Positions 36,850 through 47,519 of a stretch of 64,000 bases of DNA are shown here, piece by piece. Each line of letters opens with the position of its first letter. Within the stretch, counting starts at the first letter, position 1. The notes below the pieces were generated by a model. It was not told where the DNA came from and searched no databases. It worked only from the letters and a program-made list of their open reading frames with translations. The translations under genes were made by a program, and so were the position numbers. Source of the DNA: Halicephalobus mephisto (taxonomy: Eukaryota > Nematoda > Chromadorea > Rhabditida > Panagrolaimidae); assembly GCA_009193035.1 (NCBI GenBank), contig SWDT01000065.1, positions 62,001 through 126,000 on the forward strand, read 5' to 3'.

Positions 36850-38086
36850 TTACACAAGCTTCTCGTACCAAACCTTCTTGTAAGCATTGAAATGTTCCTA
36901 AAATCCTTCAATTTAAGTACTAAAGTAATTCAAAAATTACTAAACCTAAGAAACCAATACTAAAAAAACCAAATTAAAAAAAACTAAAAATTTTTTAAAT
37001 AAAAACAAACCTCTTCAATAAACTGACAAAGACAATGATTTTTCGGAGAATGCTTAGGTCGAAAATCACTGACACCTTCCGACGGTCTTGTTGGAAACAA
37101 CAATCTTCTTTTCACAAAACTTTTGATATATGTCTGGATATAATCCCTCAAAAGCTGATCACAAGCATTTGTCATTTCATCATGTGTCATCAAAACAGGT
37201 TTCGGTTTCGCCGTTGAATTTGCAATTCTCAGCAATTTCTCAATATCTACCAAACAGTCTTGTGTTTGATAATACATAAAAATCACCACAACTTTGTGAC
37301 AACTCAGTTGTCCCCTATCCTGCACTCCCACAATTAAATTATGATGAAGTAGATGCTTATTAGCTTCGGAGACGACTTGAGAAAGACCGATTTTCAGCTG
37401 AAAAAAAAGTAAAAATTCATATATCAATTTCCGGAACTTACATGTTTTCTAATAATAACTCCAAAGAAAATCCCGATGAACAACATAATCATCCACAAAA
37501 ATGTCATGATCATCACCGAAAATCCTCCATCCGGAGAACTAATCAGCAGTAGAAGCAAAACCACAATGCTGAAAACGACCCAAATGGGCAGGATTCTCGA
37601 GAATCCTATAGCATAAGCCTTGAATCTTATGTCATCCGTAACATGCCTCATAACCAACGAAAACACATCAGCCGGAAGACTGACATCACTCGTACTCAAA
37701 GTTTGAGGCACTTTAGTCGGATCATATCGAGGAGGAACAATCCAAGCCAAATGAGAATTAACTGGGAAAACAGTTGCCAAGATTTTGCTATTTCCTAAAA
37801 CATCTCCAAATAGCCCTGATCCGCCTTACAACAACCTACTGATGGGCCTTAGCTCAACATCGCCTCTTTTCATCTCAGCCTCTATTGATGGTTTTCGAGG
37901 AGCTTCTTCCTGTTTAGAAACCGCAATTTCAGCAACAGTTTCCGGGGTTTTCGTTCTTCGTGGAGGCAAGGGTGGCTTTTCCTCATCCAGCGAAACCTCT
38001 CTGAGTGGATCAGCCGGCACCCCCGACTCCCCGTCTACTTTCAGTTCCGAGTCAAAACTGACCCACTCCTCCTTGGAAGTACCCAT
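36850..38086 (-). CDS. TMEM268-like (DUF4481) membrane protein, 344 residues
   Basis: Exons in transcription order: 38086-37840, 37794-37442, 37397-37011, 36897-36850; phases match. Residues 1-85 are acidic and Pro/Arg-rich with a PPLPPRRTKTP stretch. The middle holds two adjacent membrane helices (about ILPIWVVFSIVVLLLLLISS and VMIMTFLWMIMLFIGIFFGV), then a cytosolic domain with NLIVGVQDRGQLSCHKVVVI and NHCLCQFIEE near the end. This layout, the LxGVxD strand and the PCQLIEA-like end match the animal TMEM268 family (human protein 342 residues). The family function is poorly known. The start codon directly follows the acceptor GGTTTTAG, a sign of trans-splicing. The third intron uses a GTTTGT donor. 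Confidence 0.75.
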
Positions 38087-38093
38087 CTAAAAC
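38087..38093 (-). promoter_or_regulatory. Trans-splice acceptor abutting the TMEM268-like start codon
   Basis: The minus strand reads GTTTTAG immediately followed by ATG, with the upstream gene ending only 197 bp away. Position and spacing fit an operon-internal spliced-leader site. Confidence 0.5.
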
Positions 38094-38282
38094 CAGTTTC
38101 AATCCAACCACTTCAAAACAAACAGGATCAAATGGAATATAACCACTCATTGTCGTCAACAGTTTATTCTACAATAATTTATTCGATACAACATAAAAAC
38201 GACTGAGACCAAGACAAATAATGGAGTTAAATCAGGGGTAAATGGAGTAATCACCATCGCGTAATGCAGCTACACAGTCATC

Positions 38283-40122
38283 TTACTTCTCAACTGAAAA
38301 CACGTCATTAGTCCATCCCCACAGTTCTTTGTCGCTCGAGTTCGAAACACCATCACCAACAACAGAAATGGTGATTAACATCAGCATTGCTATTTCCCTG
38401 GGTGATATAGACGAGCAAAATCCATCTGCCCGTCCTGCTTACCAGGGACAACCAAAACACCAAAACTTACTGTAAGTGGAAACGTCGATTTGTGTGGGAA
38501 GTTCTGGAATCGTCACTCGAAACGGTCCTGAACCTTGTTCAGAACCTCGGCGTCTTCTTCGTCGGAAACAAAGGTAATCGCCAAGCCCTTGTGCCGAAAC
38601 GACCAGCACGGGCGACGCGGTGGAGGTAGGAGTCGGTGTCTTCGGCATATCGTAGTTAAAAACAATGTTCACACGTTCAATGTCCATTCCACGGCCGAAG
38701 AGATCGGTGGCGACGAGGATACGGCTCTGGAAATCTTTGAACTTCTGGTAACGGGCGAGTCTTTCTTCTTGGGGTAATTGTCGATGGATGGCGATGCTGG
38801 GGAATTCTGGTCGGTGAGCAGTTTATCGAGGGCTTTGCATCGAGGCACGGATCGGAGGAAGATCACAACTTGATTGAATTCCAACACATCCAGAAGTTCC
38901 AAGAGCTTCTTCGTCTTCTCGTTCTCCTTCAGCTTCACGTAGTACTGCTGGAGACCGTGGAGAGTCAGTTTGGCTTCGTCATTAACGTAGACTTCCATAG
39001 GCTAAAAAGAAACCAAGTTTGAAAATAACACAACGCATCGACAGGCTCCATTGGCCGCTGATGAAATAACCCTCAGGGAACCTGAAACCAACTAGTCAGC
39101 ATTTGCCAAGACACAAAGTGACTCACCTTCAAAGCCGTTGACAGCCTGGATCATCCTCGTTCGACCGCGAAATGCAACCAAACAGATGATCTCCAGAAGG
39201 TAGTAAGATTAGGGAACGGTAAAACCGCATTCAGAAATAACAAAGGGAACCATCATCAAGCGCCGCATAGCAAGCCATTGCCACTTTGGGACCGCAAAAA
39301 CTTGAACAGACCTCTTGCATAAACTTTTTGCAGATAACTCGCAGATCTTTCGGCAAAGTGGCAGAGAACATCATCACCTGTTTCTCTTGAGGAGTCATCT
39401 TGAAGACCTCTTGGACGTCGCGGCGCATGTCTGCAATCCATCGATTAGAACAATCCACACAAAGAATGCAGCTCACCGATATCTCCAATCATCTTGTCAC
39501 ACTCATCAAGCACAAAGTACTTGATGTTCTTCAGCTTCAGAGCACCGCTGCGAGCGAGAGCAAGCAGACGACCCGGGGTCGCGACGACGATATGCGGAGT
39601 GTTGTTCTTCAGCGTCTCTTCGTCCTTCTTGATCGGCATTCCACCGAAGAACACGGCAACCTTGACATTGGCCAAGTACTTGGAGAAACGCTCGTACTCC
39701 TTGGAAATCTGGAAGGCCAACTCGCGAGTGTGGCACATAACCAAGACAGAGACAACACCGTCTTCGGGTTGAAGCTGTTGCAAGGTAGCCAGAACAAAGA
39801 CAGCCGTCTTTCCCATACCAGACTTGGCTTGACAGATAATGTCCATACCCAAAATTGCTTGAGGGATACACTCGTGTTGAACTTCACTAGGATGTTCGAA
39901 ACCACAATCCATGATGGCACGAAGAAGCTCAGGACGAAGCATCAAATCACGGAATCCACTGCTGTGGATAGAGGCATAGTTGCCCTGAGTAAAGTGGGTG
40001 AATCGCAATTACAAACCAAAACCAACCTTGAGTTTCGTGGAGTCTCCATTTTCCCCGGCCGGGGCTTCGACGTTGACTTCGGTTTGTTCCTCGTCGTAGT
40101 CGAGAAGTTGTTCCTCATCCAT
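38283..40122 (-). CDS. hel-1: DEAD-box RNA helicase UAP56/DDX39 (HEL-1), 422 residues if four single-base losses are ignored
   Basis: Exons in transcription order: 40122-40027, 39984-39477, 39430-39312, 39001-38471 and an 11-nt last exon 38293-38283 (IEK stop). The protein acts in splicing and in mRNA export through the TREX complex. Motifs are in order: [15 protein letters not shown] (Q), AKSGMGKT (I), DECD (II), SAT (III), [10 protein letters not shown] (V). Within 38471-39001 the frame slips four times, each time where one base of a doublet or triplet is missing relative to the conserved protein: near 38803 (before [12 protein letters not shown]), 38643 (DMPEDTDS), 38592 (FGTKGLA) and 38515 (RFEVTIPEL). 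Restoring four bases also makes the exon fit the phase of the last exon. Sequencing or assembly error is likeliest; a decaying gene is the alternative. The third intron has a GTCTGT donor. Confidence 0.9.
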
Positions 40123-40560
40123 GATTCAAGAAGTTTCCACTAAAAAAATTGGGATAAAAATGCAAAAGTATCGACAGAAATGCAATGACGAAAACGCGAG
40201 GCAAACCCAGTAACCAATCAATGCGGCCGCGCTTGAAATTCAGGGAAACGTCTTCACGAGAAAGGTCACTGACAACGCACCTGTTGTCTGTAGTTAGCTG
40301 ATGAGTACAACAAAAAAGTAAAAAATTACCTATTTTGATGAAATAAAACTTGCAAAACAAAATAATAACGTGGAGTTTCGAAACTCCGAAGCGCAGTGTA
40401 CTGAAATGAAATTGAAAATCAGGCAAAATCCATGCGAGAAAAAAATTTCCATTGCTGAGAGTTGGCTGGATGCCAGTTTTTCCTGCTTTCGCGCGCGCAT
40501 TTTTCCGAAGAGAATAAGGAAGATTGGTCTTTTTTTATTTCCAGATTCAGAATCTCCAAG
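40123..40560. promoter_or_regulatory. 438-bp divergent promoter between hel-1 and scc-3
   Basis: The two start codons face away from each other with 438 bp between them. Probable trans-splice acceptors are seen on both sides (TTTTTTTAG on the minus strand near 40142; TTTTTATTTCCAG on the plus strand, ending about 40544). The centre is of balanced composition and contains GCGGCCGCGC near 40223. A shared regulatory region is inferred. Confidence 0.55.
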
Positions 40561-43500
40561 ATGTCAGATGATGAGCGGATGTCTGTTTCTACTTACCAAA
40601 CAGATGTAGGGAATGATTCATCGTTCAGATCCCCGAATATTAGTAGTAGAGGAAGAAAACGAAAACCAGTGTATCATGACGACGGAACCGAAGTTTCGTT
40701 TCTTTCTTCGGTTTGTTTTTGATTTTTCATATATGAAAATCTTGTTTTTCTTCAGCCAGCCCCCAAAAGAGGGCGACCGAAGGCCCCTCGAGGTCGTGCA
40801 GGCACCAGAGGGACCAGGATTGCCGGCGGGGATCGGGAAAAACGACTTCCTACCATCGACGAAAGCAGTTTGTTCAATGTCGTCAAAGCCGGTCGAAACT
40901 TCGATGTAAGTTTACTGTAATCACATACATTTCATCGTTAATTCTTCAGCAAGTAATTAATCGATGGATCGACGAATACGACACGATTCCCGACAATGGA
41001 ATCGTCCAAATTCAACAACTTCTACTTCATGCCTGTGGCTGTCGCGGAATCGTAACTGTTCAGATGCTGAATTCGATGGAATTTCCGTAAGTTTTATTAT
41101 TAATACTTGGATAATGTGATTTTTGGTGAAGTTTCTCCGACGAGATGTTCCGAAATTTAGAATCTCTATCTGAGAAGTACTTTAAAAACCTGTTCTTTTA
41201 TAATTTTTCTCCTAATAATTAATAATGGATTAAAATCACTTCGATAACTTTTTTGAATGTAAACCTTTAAATAGTGAGGTTTTTAAGGTTGAATTTCTGA
41301 TATATGAACTTTCAAATTCCCGATTATTCATTCTTAGGTCCTTTGTAAATCAACTTTTGGGTTTTTTCACAGAATATTCAAATTTCGGTAAAAGAATCTC
41401 TAAAATCTCTGCAAATGTCCCGAGGGCAAATTTCATTAAATAAATTTTTGATTTTTCTGGTAAGGAACCCCTGGATTCCTTGTGAACGAAATTCTGCTGA
41501 TGGTTGAACTTTTACAACGTCTTTTTTGTGTCATTTTAAAGTTTTACAGTTCATAATTGAAGATTAAAGAACAATGTTTTGATTATTTGGATTTTTCAGG
41601 GATATAATCCGAATGATGTCTGATGAATTCGATGAAGATTGCGCCGAGTACCCTATTATTCAATCTGGTCCTCAATGGAGAAAATTCAGAACAAATTTCG
41701 AAGTTTTTTTAAAGACCCTCATCAGTAAATGCCGATCTGGAATAGTATTCGACAACAGATTGATGGACAGTGTGTGCCAGATGCTCACTGGTTTGGCTGA
41801 CAGTCAAGTCAGGGCCTTCAGACATACGGCGACTTTCGCGGCGATGAAGATCTCCACAGCTCTGGTCGATCTGGTGGTGCAGTTGGTGGAATTAAGAGAG
41901 AAAACAAATCTGCAAATCGAGACTGAGAAGGCCAAGTTGAAACAGAAGCAGACTAATGATCAGTTGGAAGTTTTGCTTTTGACCAAAGCTGAGGTGAGAT
42001 TCGATTTTTTAAGTATTTAAAAAATTAGAAATAACTAGTTTTCGAAGAGGTACTGTAGTGTTAAGATGTTTTTGGTGTATATGAATAGGTTTATTTTTAA
42101 TTATTAACTTTCGAGGATGGATGTGGGAGTTTGTACCTCACGTAACCGTAATCTAGAAGACCCTAAATCCGTCCAAGGAGGACATTTCTGGAAAGTTAAT
42201 TTGGAAATCGTACAAGATTACGAAATAATCATGCAAAACAACCAAGCAGATTATTTTAGTTTCTGAGAAGTTGCAGAAATTTGTTTTGAAACAATTTTGC
42301 GAGAATATTTGGTTTTTACAATTACGAAACAGTATAAGATTACTGGATAAGGACCGAACAAAATCGAAATTGTGGATCACTGTAATTCTCAAGAAGCTCT
42401 GAAAATTCGCTTCGTGAAGATTTGTTTCAAATTTATAAATAACTACAGTCCTTTGAAATTCGATGAAAAAATTAAAAATCCCTCTAAAATCAAAATTTAT
42501 AATTTTCTAAGAAGTTATAAAAAGTCCTTTTGAGACAATGTCGTAAAAAATTACTTTCTATTTTTCTAATTGTGTATTTCTGAGTTTTTAGATTGATGAG
42601 AAGGTCAATGACATTGGGGACATGACTTCTTTCCTCTTCAAAAGTGTATTTGTCCACAGATATCGAGACATGGTTTCCGATATTCGTTGTATCTGCATAA
42701 CTGAACTCGGAAATTGGATGAAGGTCCATTCTGTCTACTTTTTAGAAGATTCATATTTGAAGTACATTGGCTGGTTACTGTACGACAAACAACCAGAAGT
42801 GAGACTGAAATGCATCACTGCCCTGTTGCCGTTGTTCGACGAAGTGGAATACGTATCTCGTTTGGAGCTTTTTTTAACGAAATTCAAAGACAGATTAGTC
42901 AGTATGATCATGGATAAGGACGTAGAGGTCGCGATCAAAACATGTTTGTTGTTGACGAATGTGTTTAAAAATTTCCCTGATTTGTTGGAATTGAAAGATT
43001 GTGTACCTATTTATGAAGCGGTATATTCTTCCAATAGACCTCTAGCTGTTGCTGCAGGAGAATTTTTAAATACTAAAGTATTCCAAGGAACTCAAGAAAT
43101 AGGAGATAACAGAAATAAAATCCTCATTTCGGATTTGATTCTTTTCTATGTTGAAGGTGAAGTTCATAGTCATGCCGCTTTCCTGGTGGATGCTTTGATT
43201 GAAACTTCTCCGATGATTAAAGATTGGGCCACGATGGTCGATATGTTGCTGTCAGATGAATGTGAGTTTTTAAATTTTTATTTTTAATGAAAATTAAAAA
43301 ATTATCAAAGATGATGAAGAAAATTTAATAATTTTGTAAATTTTGGTGTAGTTTAATAGATAATTGGTTGAAAGGAAGCTTAGGGACTTGTTTATAAAAA
43401 ATTCAGGAGTTTAGGATTCATCTGGAAAAATTTTGGAAAATTACAGAAAATTTAAAATTTTATTTTCAAAGAGATTTAGGAATTTAGGAATTTGAAGTTT

Positions 43501-46460
43501 ATCTATAAAATTTTTCAAAGGAAATTAAAGGTTTAAAGATCTATTTTCAAAGAACTTTGGAAATTTGTAGTTTTGGAAATATAGAAAGTTTAAGAACTTG
43601 TAAGTTTAAAGATTCGTTCATAAAGGTTCATTTACTAGAAATTTAAATATTAATAAGGAATTTTGAGGACTTATGATTGCGAAAAATATAAATAACTTTA
43701 ATTTACTTTTTATATTTTGTAAAAAACTCAGGCATAGAGACGACATTAATCTAAAATGATAATAATGTTAAATTTACAATGATTTCTACGGGGATTTTTA
43801 ATAATAATTTGATTAAAAACTATGTGGATTTGGTTTTTATATGAGAAATTTAGTAATAAGTTGGTTAAAAACTATATGGATTTGGTTTTTATATGAGAAG
43901 TTCAGTAATAATTCGATTAAAAACTATGTAGATTTGGTTTTTATATGAGAAATTCTTTAGGTGATGAATATGACTCTAAACTTGTGGAAATCATGGCTGC
44001 GGCGATTAAACAATCGTCAACTGGAGAACCTCCTTGTGGAAGAACTGGTGCTAAGAAAGTTGCTAAAGATTCGAAACAGATTTTAGAAGATAAAACAAGG
44101 ATCTCAGAAGTCCTAATTCCGGCTTTACCGAAGTTGTTATCGAGACACATTGCTGATAGAGAAAAAGTGGCAAATTTGATGACGATTCCACAATATTTTA
44201 TTTTGGAACTTTATCCAACAGGAAGAATGATGAAATATCTGGATGAATTGATGGGAGTTTTGGAAAGAATTGTGGAACAACATTCGGATGATGAAATTCT
44301 GCAAAACGTTGCAATTACTTTTAATTATTTTAAAAGTAATCTAGCTGTTCAACAACACATTGATCCTGCAAAATCTCAGATGTTAGATAACTTGGCTATT
44401 CAGTTAAGGACAAGTTTGATCCAATTCCAAAATGAAGGAAAGATGGATGACGAAGATGAAGCTGAAATTTTGAGTAGATTGAAGAAAATGAACGCTTTTG
44501 CTGCGTAAGTTACAAATTTGAATAATGTAAAAATTAGGAATTGTTACGGAGTTTTATTGAGGAAATACTTTGAAAAAGTTGCAAAATTTGGGTAAGGGAG
44601 CTTGTCTAAAATGTGTCAGGTTTACATATTTTAGACAAGCTCCCTAAGTAGGAAATCAGAGAGCCGGTTTTCATAGAGAATTTCCAGATTTATCATTTTT
44701 TAGATTTCGACTCGCATTTGCGCGGGAATTTAAAAAGTCATAATTTTAATTTTCATGTTTTTTTGTGAGATTTTTCCGTAAAAAACTTTTGAGATCTAAA
44801 TAGTAGAAGTAAATAGGCGAATATGAAGAAAACGAATTGGTTTTGATAGAGATTTCGAAATTTAAAAAAATTTGTGACTCGCTTTTGCGCGGGAATTTAA
44901 AAAGTCATACTATTGTGAAAATTAAGAATGATATTTTTCGTGATATTGTTTTGATGAAAATTTCTAAAAACTTTCTAAATTAAAAAATAAGGAAATGGAG
45001 TAAATTAATTTCGATGGAAAATTGCCAAGTTTATTGTTTTTTTAGTTTTTCTCGAATGGAAATTCAAAAAATTAGTTTTTGTTTAATCATAACATTTGTA
45101 AATAGATTTGCATTTTTAGAGCTGAAGATCTCCGAAGAACAGCCCTCTGGGATCCCTGTATCTCCTTGCTGAATAATGCAGATAAAATTAACAATTCCCA
45201 AATACCTGAAAAAACGATTGTTTTTATGTTTTTGACCTTTACATGGGATGTGAGAAGACTTCTAGGAGAAATGGAGAATAATATTACTGTAAGTTTTAGT
45301 TTAGAATTATTTATAAAAGTAGTTTTTTAGGATGCTTCGAGAAAGTTGAAAAAGAAAAGAGATCAACTTTTAAACATAATTAAATCAGTGATTTCGGAAA
45401 GTGCCACAGGGGTCGAGAACGCTTTCTTATGTCTATGTGATATGTTGATTTTGTTAAATTGGAAATTGTCGACGGATTTCCAAAGTGTTCAAATCGCTGG
45501 TTTGGAGATAACTTTGAACAGGGATTTCAACAACAAAATCAACAATTTCGTTGTAGATAATGTTTTTGTTTCAGAAGAACATGATACAAGTGAGTTTTTT
45601 AAAATTTTTTTTGAAGTTTATTAAATTTTTTTAGTTCAAAAATTAGGTCAACATGCTCAAATTGAGTTAATGGCTAAAAGAAGAAACTTGTTAGCTCAGT
45701 TTTGTAAATTAATAATGCATGGAGTTTTGCCAATAACGGATGCCAGTTTGGTTTTGAGGTATTATGTCAAATTTTACGTTGATTTTGGGGATATTCTGAA
45801 AAGTTTACTTGTTAAATGCAGAGAAATGGACAGAATCGCTTGTGCTAGAGCGATTTCGATGGCTTTGATAAGTGCATTTGAGGAATTAAAAGTGAGTTTT
45901 GGTTGTAAAATTAAAAATTAATAATTATTGCCTTAGGCGTCGTCGCCAAATGGGGTTGTTGACCCTGTGGAAGAAGATTTTATTCAATTAAGAGACTTGG
46001 CGAAGAGATTTGCAATGTCTTTTGGACCAGATGCCCAGAGGAATCGAGATGCAATCGCTACAGTACACAAGTAAGTTTTTAGAAGTACTGTGGAAAATGA
46101 TAATGACATTGTAGGTACGGTATTCTTCATGCTCTGGAAGTGAATCAAACAGGAAGAAAGAAAGTGGCCAAACCCGTAAATGTGCCTTTTTTGGAAGTTT
46201 TAATGGAATTTTCTCCAAGATTATTGAGACAAGATAAATTGGCCGTCTACAGATATCTGGAAAAACACTGCCCTGTATCTGCAGAACATCTTGCCAAAGA
46301 TGATGACTGGGAACCGTACTTACTGTATAGAGGATCTCTTCAAGAAAAACATGATGATGGAAGTGTGAGAAACATGGCTCCAAGTGGACGAGGAAAAGGT
46401 CGTGGTGGACGGAAGAGAACGGAAACAACCCCTACTCCTTCTGAATTTTCTGTAGTTTAA
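40561..46460 (+). CDS. scc-3: Cohesin subunit SCC-3/STAG, 1069 residues, eleven exons
   Basis: Exons: 40561-40710, 40756-40905, 40950-41086, 41600-41993, 42592-43261, 43961-44504, 45120-45288, 45331-45589, 45635-45891, 45937-46070, 46115-46460; all phases agree. SCC-3 binds the kleisin and stabilises the cohesin ring on chromatin. The N-terminus is charged and disordered with RGRKRKP and KRGRPKAPRGRAG. The STAG domain shows MLTGLADSQVRAFRHTATFA. The stromalin conservative domain is clear in exon 5 (HRYRDMVSDIRCICITELG; SYLKYIGWLLYDKQPEVRLK; RPLAVAAGEFL). The C-terminus is Gly/Arg/Lys-rich (GRGKGRGGRKR). Length is close to C. elegans SCC-3. Introns 1 and 2 are about 45 nt; introns 4-6 are 600-700 nt and repeat-laden. 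The first intron has a GTTTGT donor. Confidence 0.94.
42115..42590. repeat. 475-bp dispersed repeat in scc-3 intron 4 (copy 1)
   Basis: Nearly identical to 50960-51433, with roughly fifteen visible differences. It runs up to the 3' end of the intron, so the pyrimidine tract and the AG acceptor of exon 5 lie in the repeat. Confidence 0.92.
43811..43960 (+). repeat. 52-bp tandem repeat, three copies, ending at the exon 6 splice acceptor of scc-3
   Basis: Units begin at 43811, 43863 and 43915 with GATTAAAAACTATGTGGATT and end in ATATGAGAAATTTAG-like text. The last unit ends GAGAAATTCTTTAG, the acceptor used for exon 6. Confidence 0.85.
44596..44645. repeat. 20-bp near-perfect inverted repeat (hairpin) in scc-3 intron 6
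   Basis: GGGAGCTTGTCTAAAATGT on the left pairs with ACATATTTTAGACAAGCTCC on the right across a loop of about ten bases, with a single mismatch. It is far more regular than the surrounding sequence. Confidence 0.8.
44695..44920. repeat. Partial tandem duplication in scc-3 intron 6, period about 172 bp
   Basis: GACTCGCATTTGCGCGGGAA followed by TTTAAAAAGTCATA occurs near 44706 and again near 44877. Confidence 0.7.
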
Positions 46461-46973
46461 TGTGGAAATTTTAAATGTCACGAATCTAAGTTATTGTTTA
46501 CTTATTGGTCTCCATTTTGAAGGATTACATCAGGTTGAATACTGTAACCAAATGAAGTGTAGCTTTGTGGTGTTTTTAGATGTGGCTGGGGGATTGGGGT
46601 AGGGAGATAAGGGTTTTTTTTTGGATTTAGAAAGTAATTTTTGTTTGTTTTCAGACGATTCTGGGAATAGTGGTTTAGCTTATAAGTTCTTGATTGAATT
46701 TTAGGACTTATCTGATGTTGATTGATGGATCTTTGACAACTAGATACCTTGGGAGAATATCGCAATTTTTGATGATTTCATATGTTGATTTAAACTGGAA
46801 ATTTGAAGTTTAAAAATGATGAATTTCATCTTGTGATGTTTGTGTAATTTAAGGAATGTGTTATTTATCTAATATAAATTTTGGTGGTTTTAATATCCGG
46901 TTATTTTTAATACTTTTAAGGAAGATTAGCATTATGTGATCTTTGGCTGATTTTTAGGGAGATTTCCCTACAG
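46461..46973 (+). other. 3' flank of scc-3
   Basis: Probable 3' untranslated and intergenic DNA. The antisense open frame spanning 46502-46765 has no recognisable motif or convincing acceptor, and no perfect AATAAA follows the scc-3 stop closely. Confidence 0.4.
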
Positions 46974-47405
46974 AAAAAGTAACTTTTGGCACAGTAATAG
47001 ATACAAATTGTCACTACAGTGGAATCTCGATATAAGGCACCCTGAAGGGACCGGAAAAATCGTGGGGCGCCTTATATTGAGGGTCGAATATGACTAAAAT
47101 TCCTTAGAATCGTGTCTTATATCATGGGGTACCTTTTATCAAAAGTTTAATATGACTAAAATTCCTTAAAATCGTGTCTTATATCATGGGGTGTCTTATA
47201 TTGAGGGTGCGTAATAGCGAGGGTAAATTATCGAAAATTTGTATGCGGCCAAACTAACGCACTGAAACCGTGCTTTATAGCCTGGATGCGTTATATCGAG
47301 ATTCCACTGTATTTCATTGCAATTTCCGTCGAAAATGTCGAATATTTATAAAAAATGTGAAAATTGTGTCACATTTTGCAATTGTTATGGGACCAAAAGT
47401 TACGT
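46974..47405. mobile_element. MITE family 2 (ends GTAACTTTTGG), interrupted by a second element
   Basis: The left end AAAAAGTAACTTTTGGCAC and the right end CCAAAAGTTACGTTTT are inverted repeats. Without the 295-bp insert at 47015-47311, the sequence is about 140 bp and aligns along its length (in reverse) with the element at 61313-61451, including the internal AATTGC.AAATGTGACACAAT motif. Confidence 0.75.
47017..47309. mobile_element. Pogo-type MITE inserted at TA within the family 2 element
   Basis: The ends CAGTGGAATCTCGATATAAG and its inverse at 47309 are flanked by TA on both sides (47015-47016, 47310-47311). The interior repeats a unit of about 75 bp (CGAATATGACTAAAATTCCT, AAATCGTGTCTTATA). 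Related to 48688-48897 and, more distantly, 11234-11610. There is no coding capacity. Confidence 0.85.
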
Positions 47406-47519
47406 TTTTTTTATGTAAGAACCCCTGCTGAGAATTTCCAAAATGTCATATTCCCATCACTTTGTATATACCTATGAGTTTGTATTTTGTTATAGGTTTT
47501 CCCACGAATGTTGACAAAG

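Noticed and set aside
39400..40143. 247-codon plus-strand frame opposite hel-1
   Set aside because: It is the complement of the conserved helicase exons, which have clear DEAD-box motifs on the minus strand.
42153..42392. Minus-strand open frame in scc-3 intron 4, also present at 51000-51239
   Set aside because: The frame is preserved only because the whole 475-bp repeat is recent. It has no motif, and the two copies differ without a coding pattern.
46502..46765. Antisense frame of 87 codons after scc-3
   Set aside because: No known motif, no convincing acceptor, and it lies where the scc-3 3'UTR is expected.
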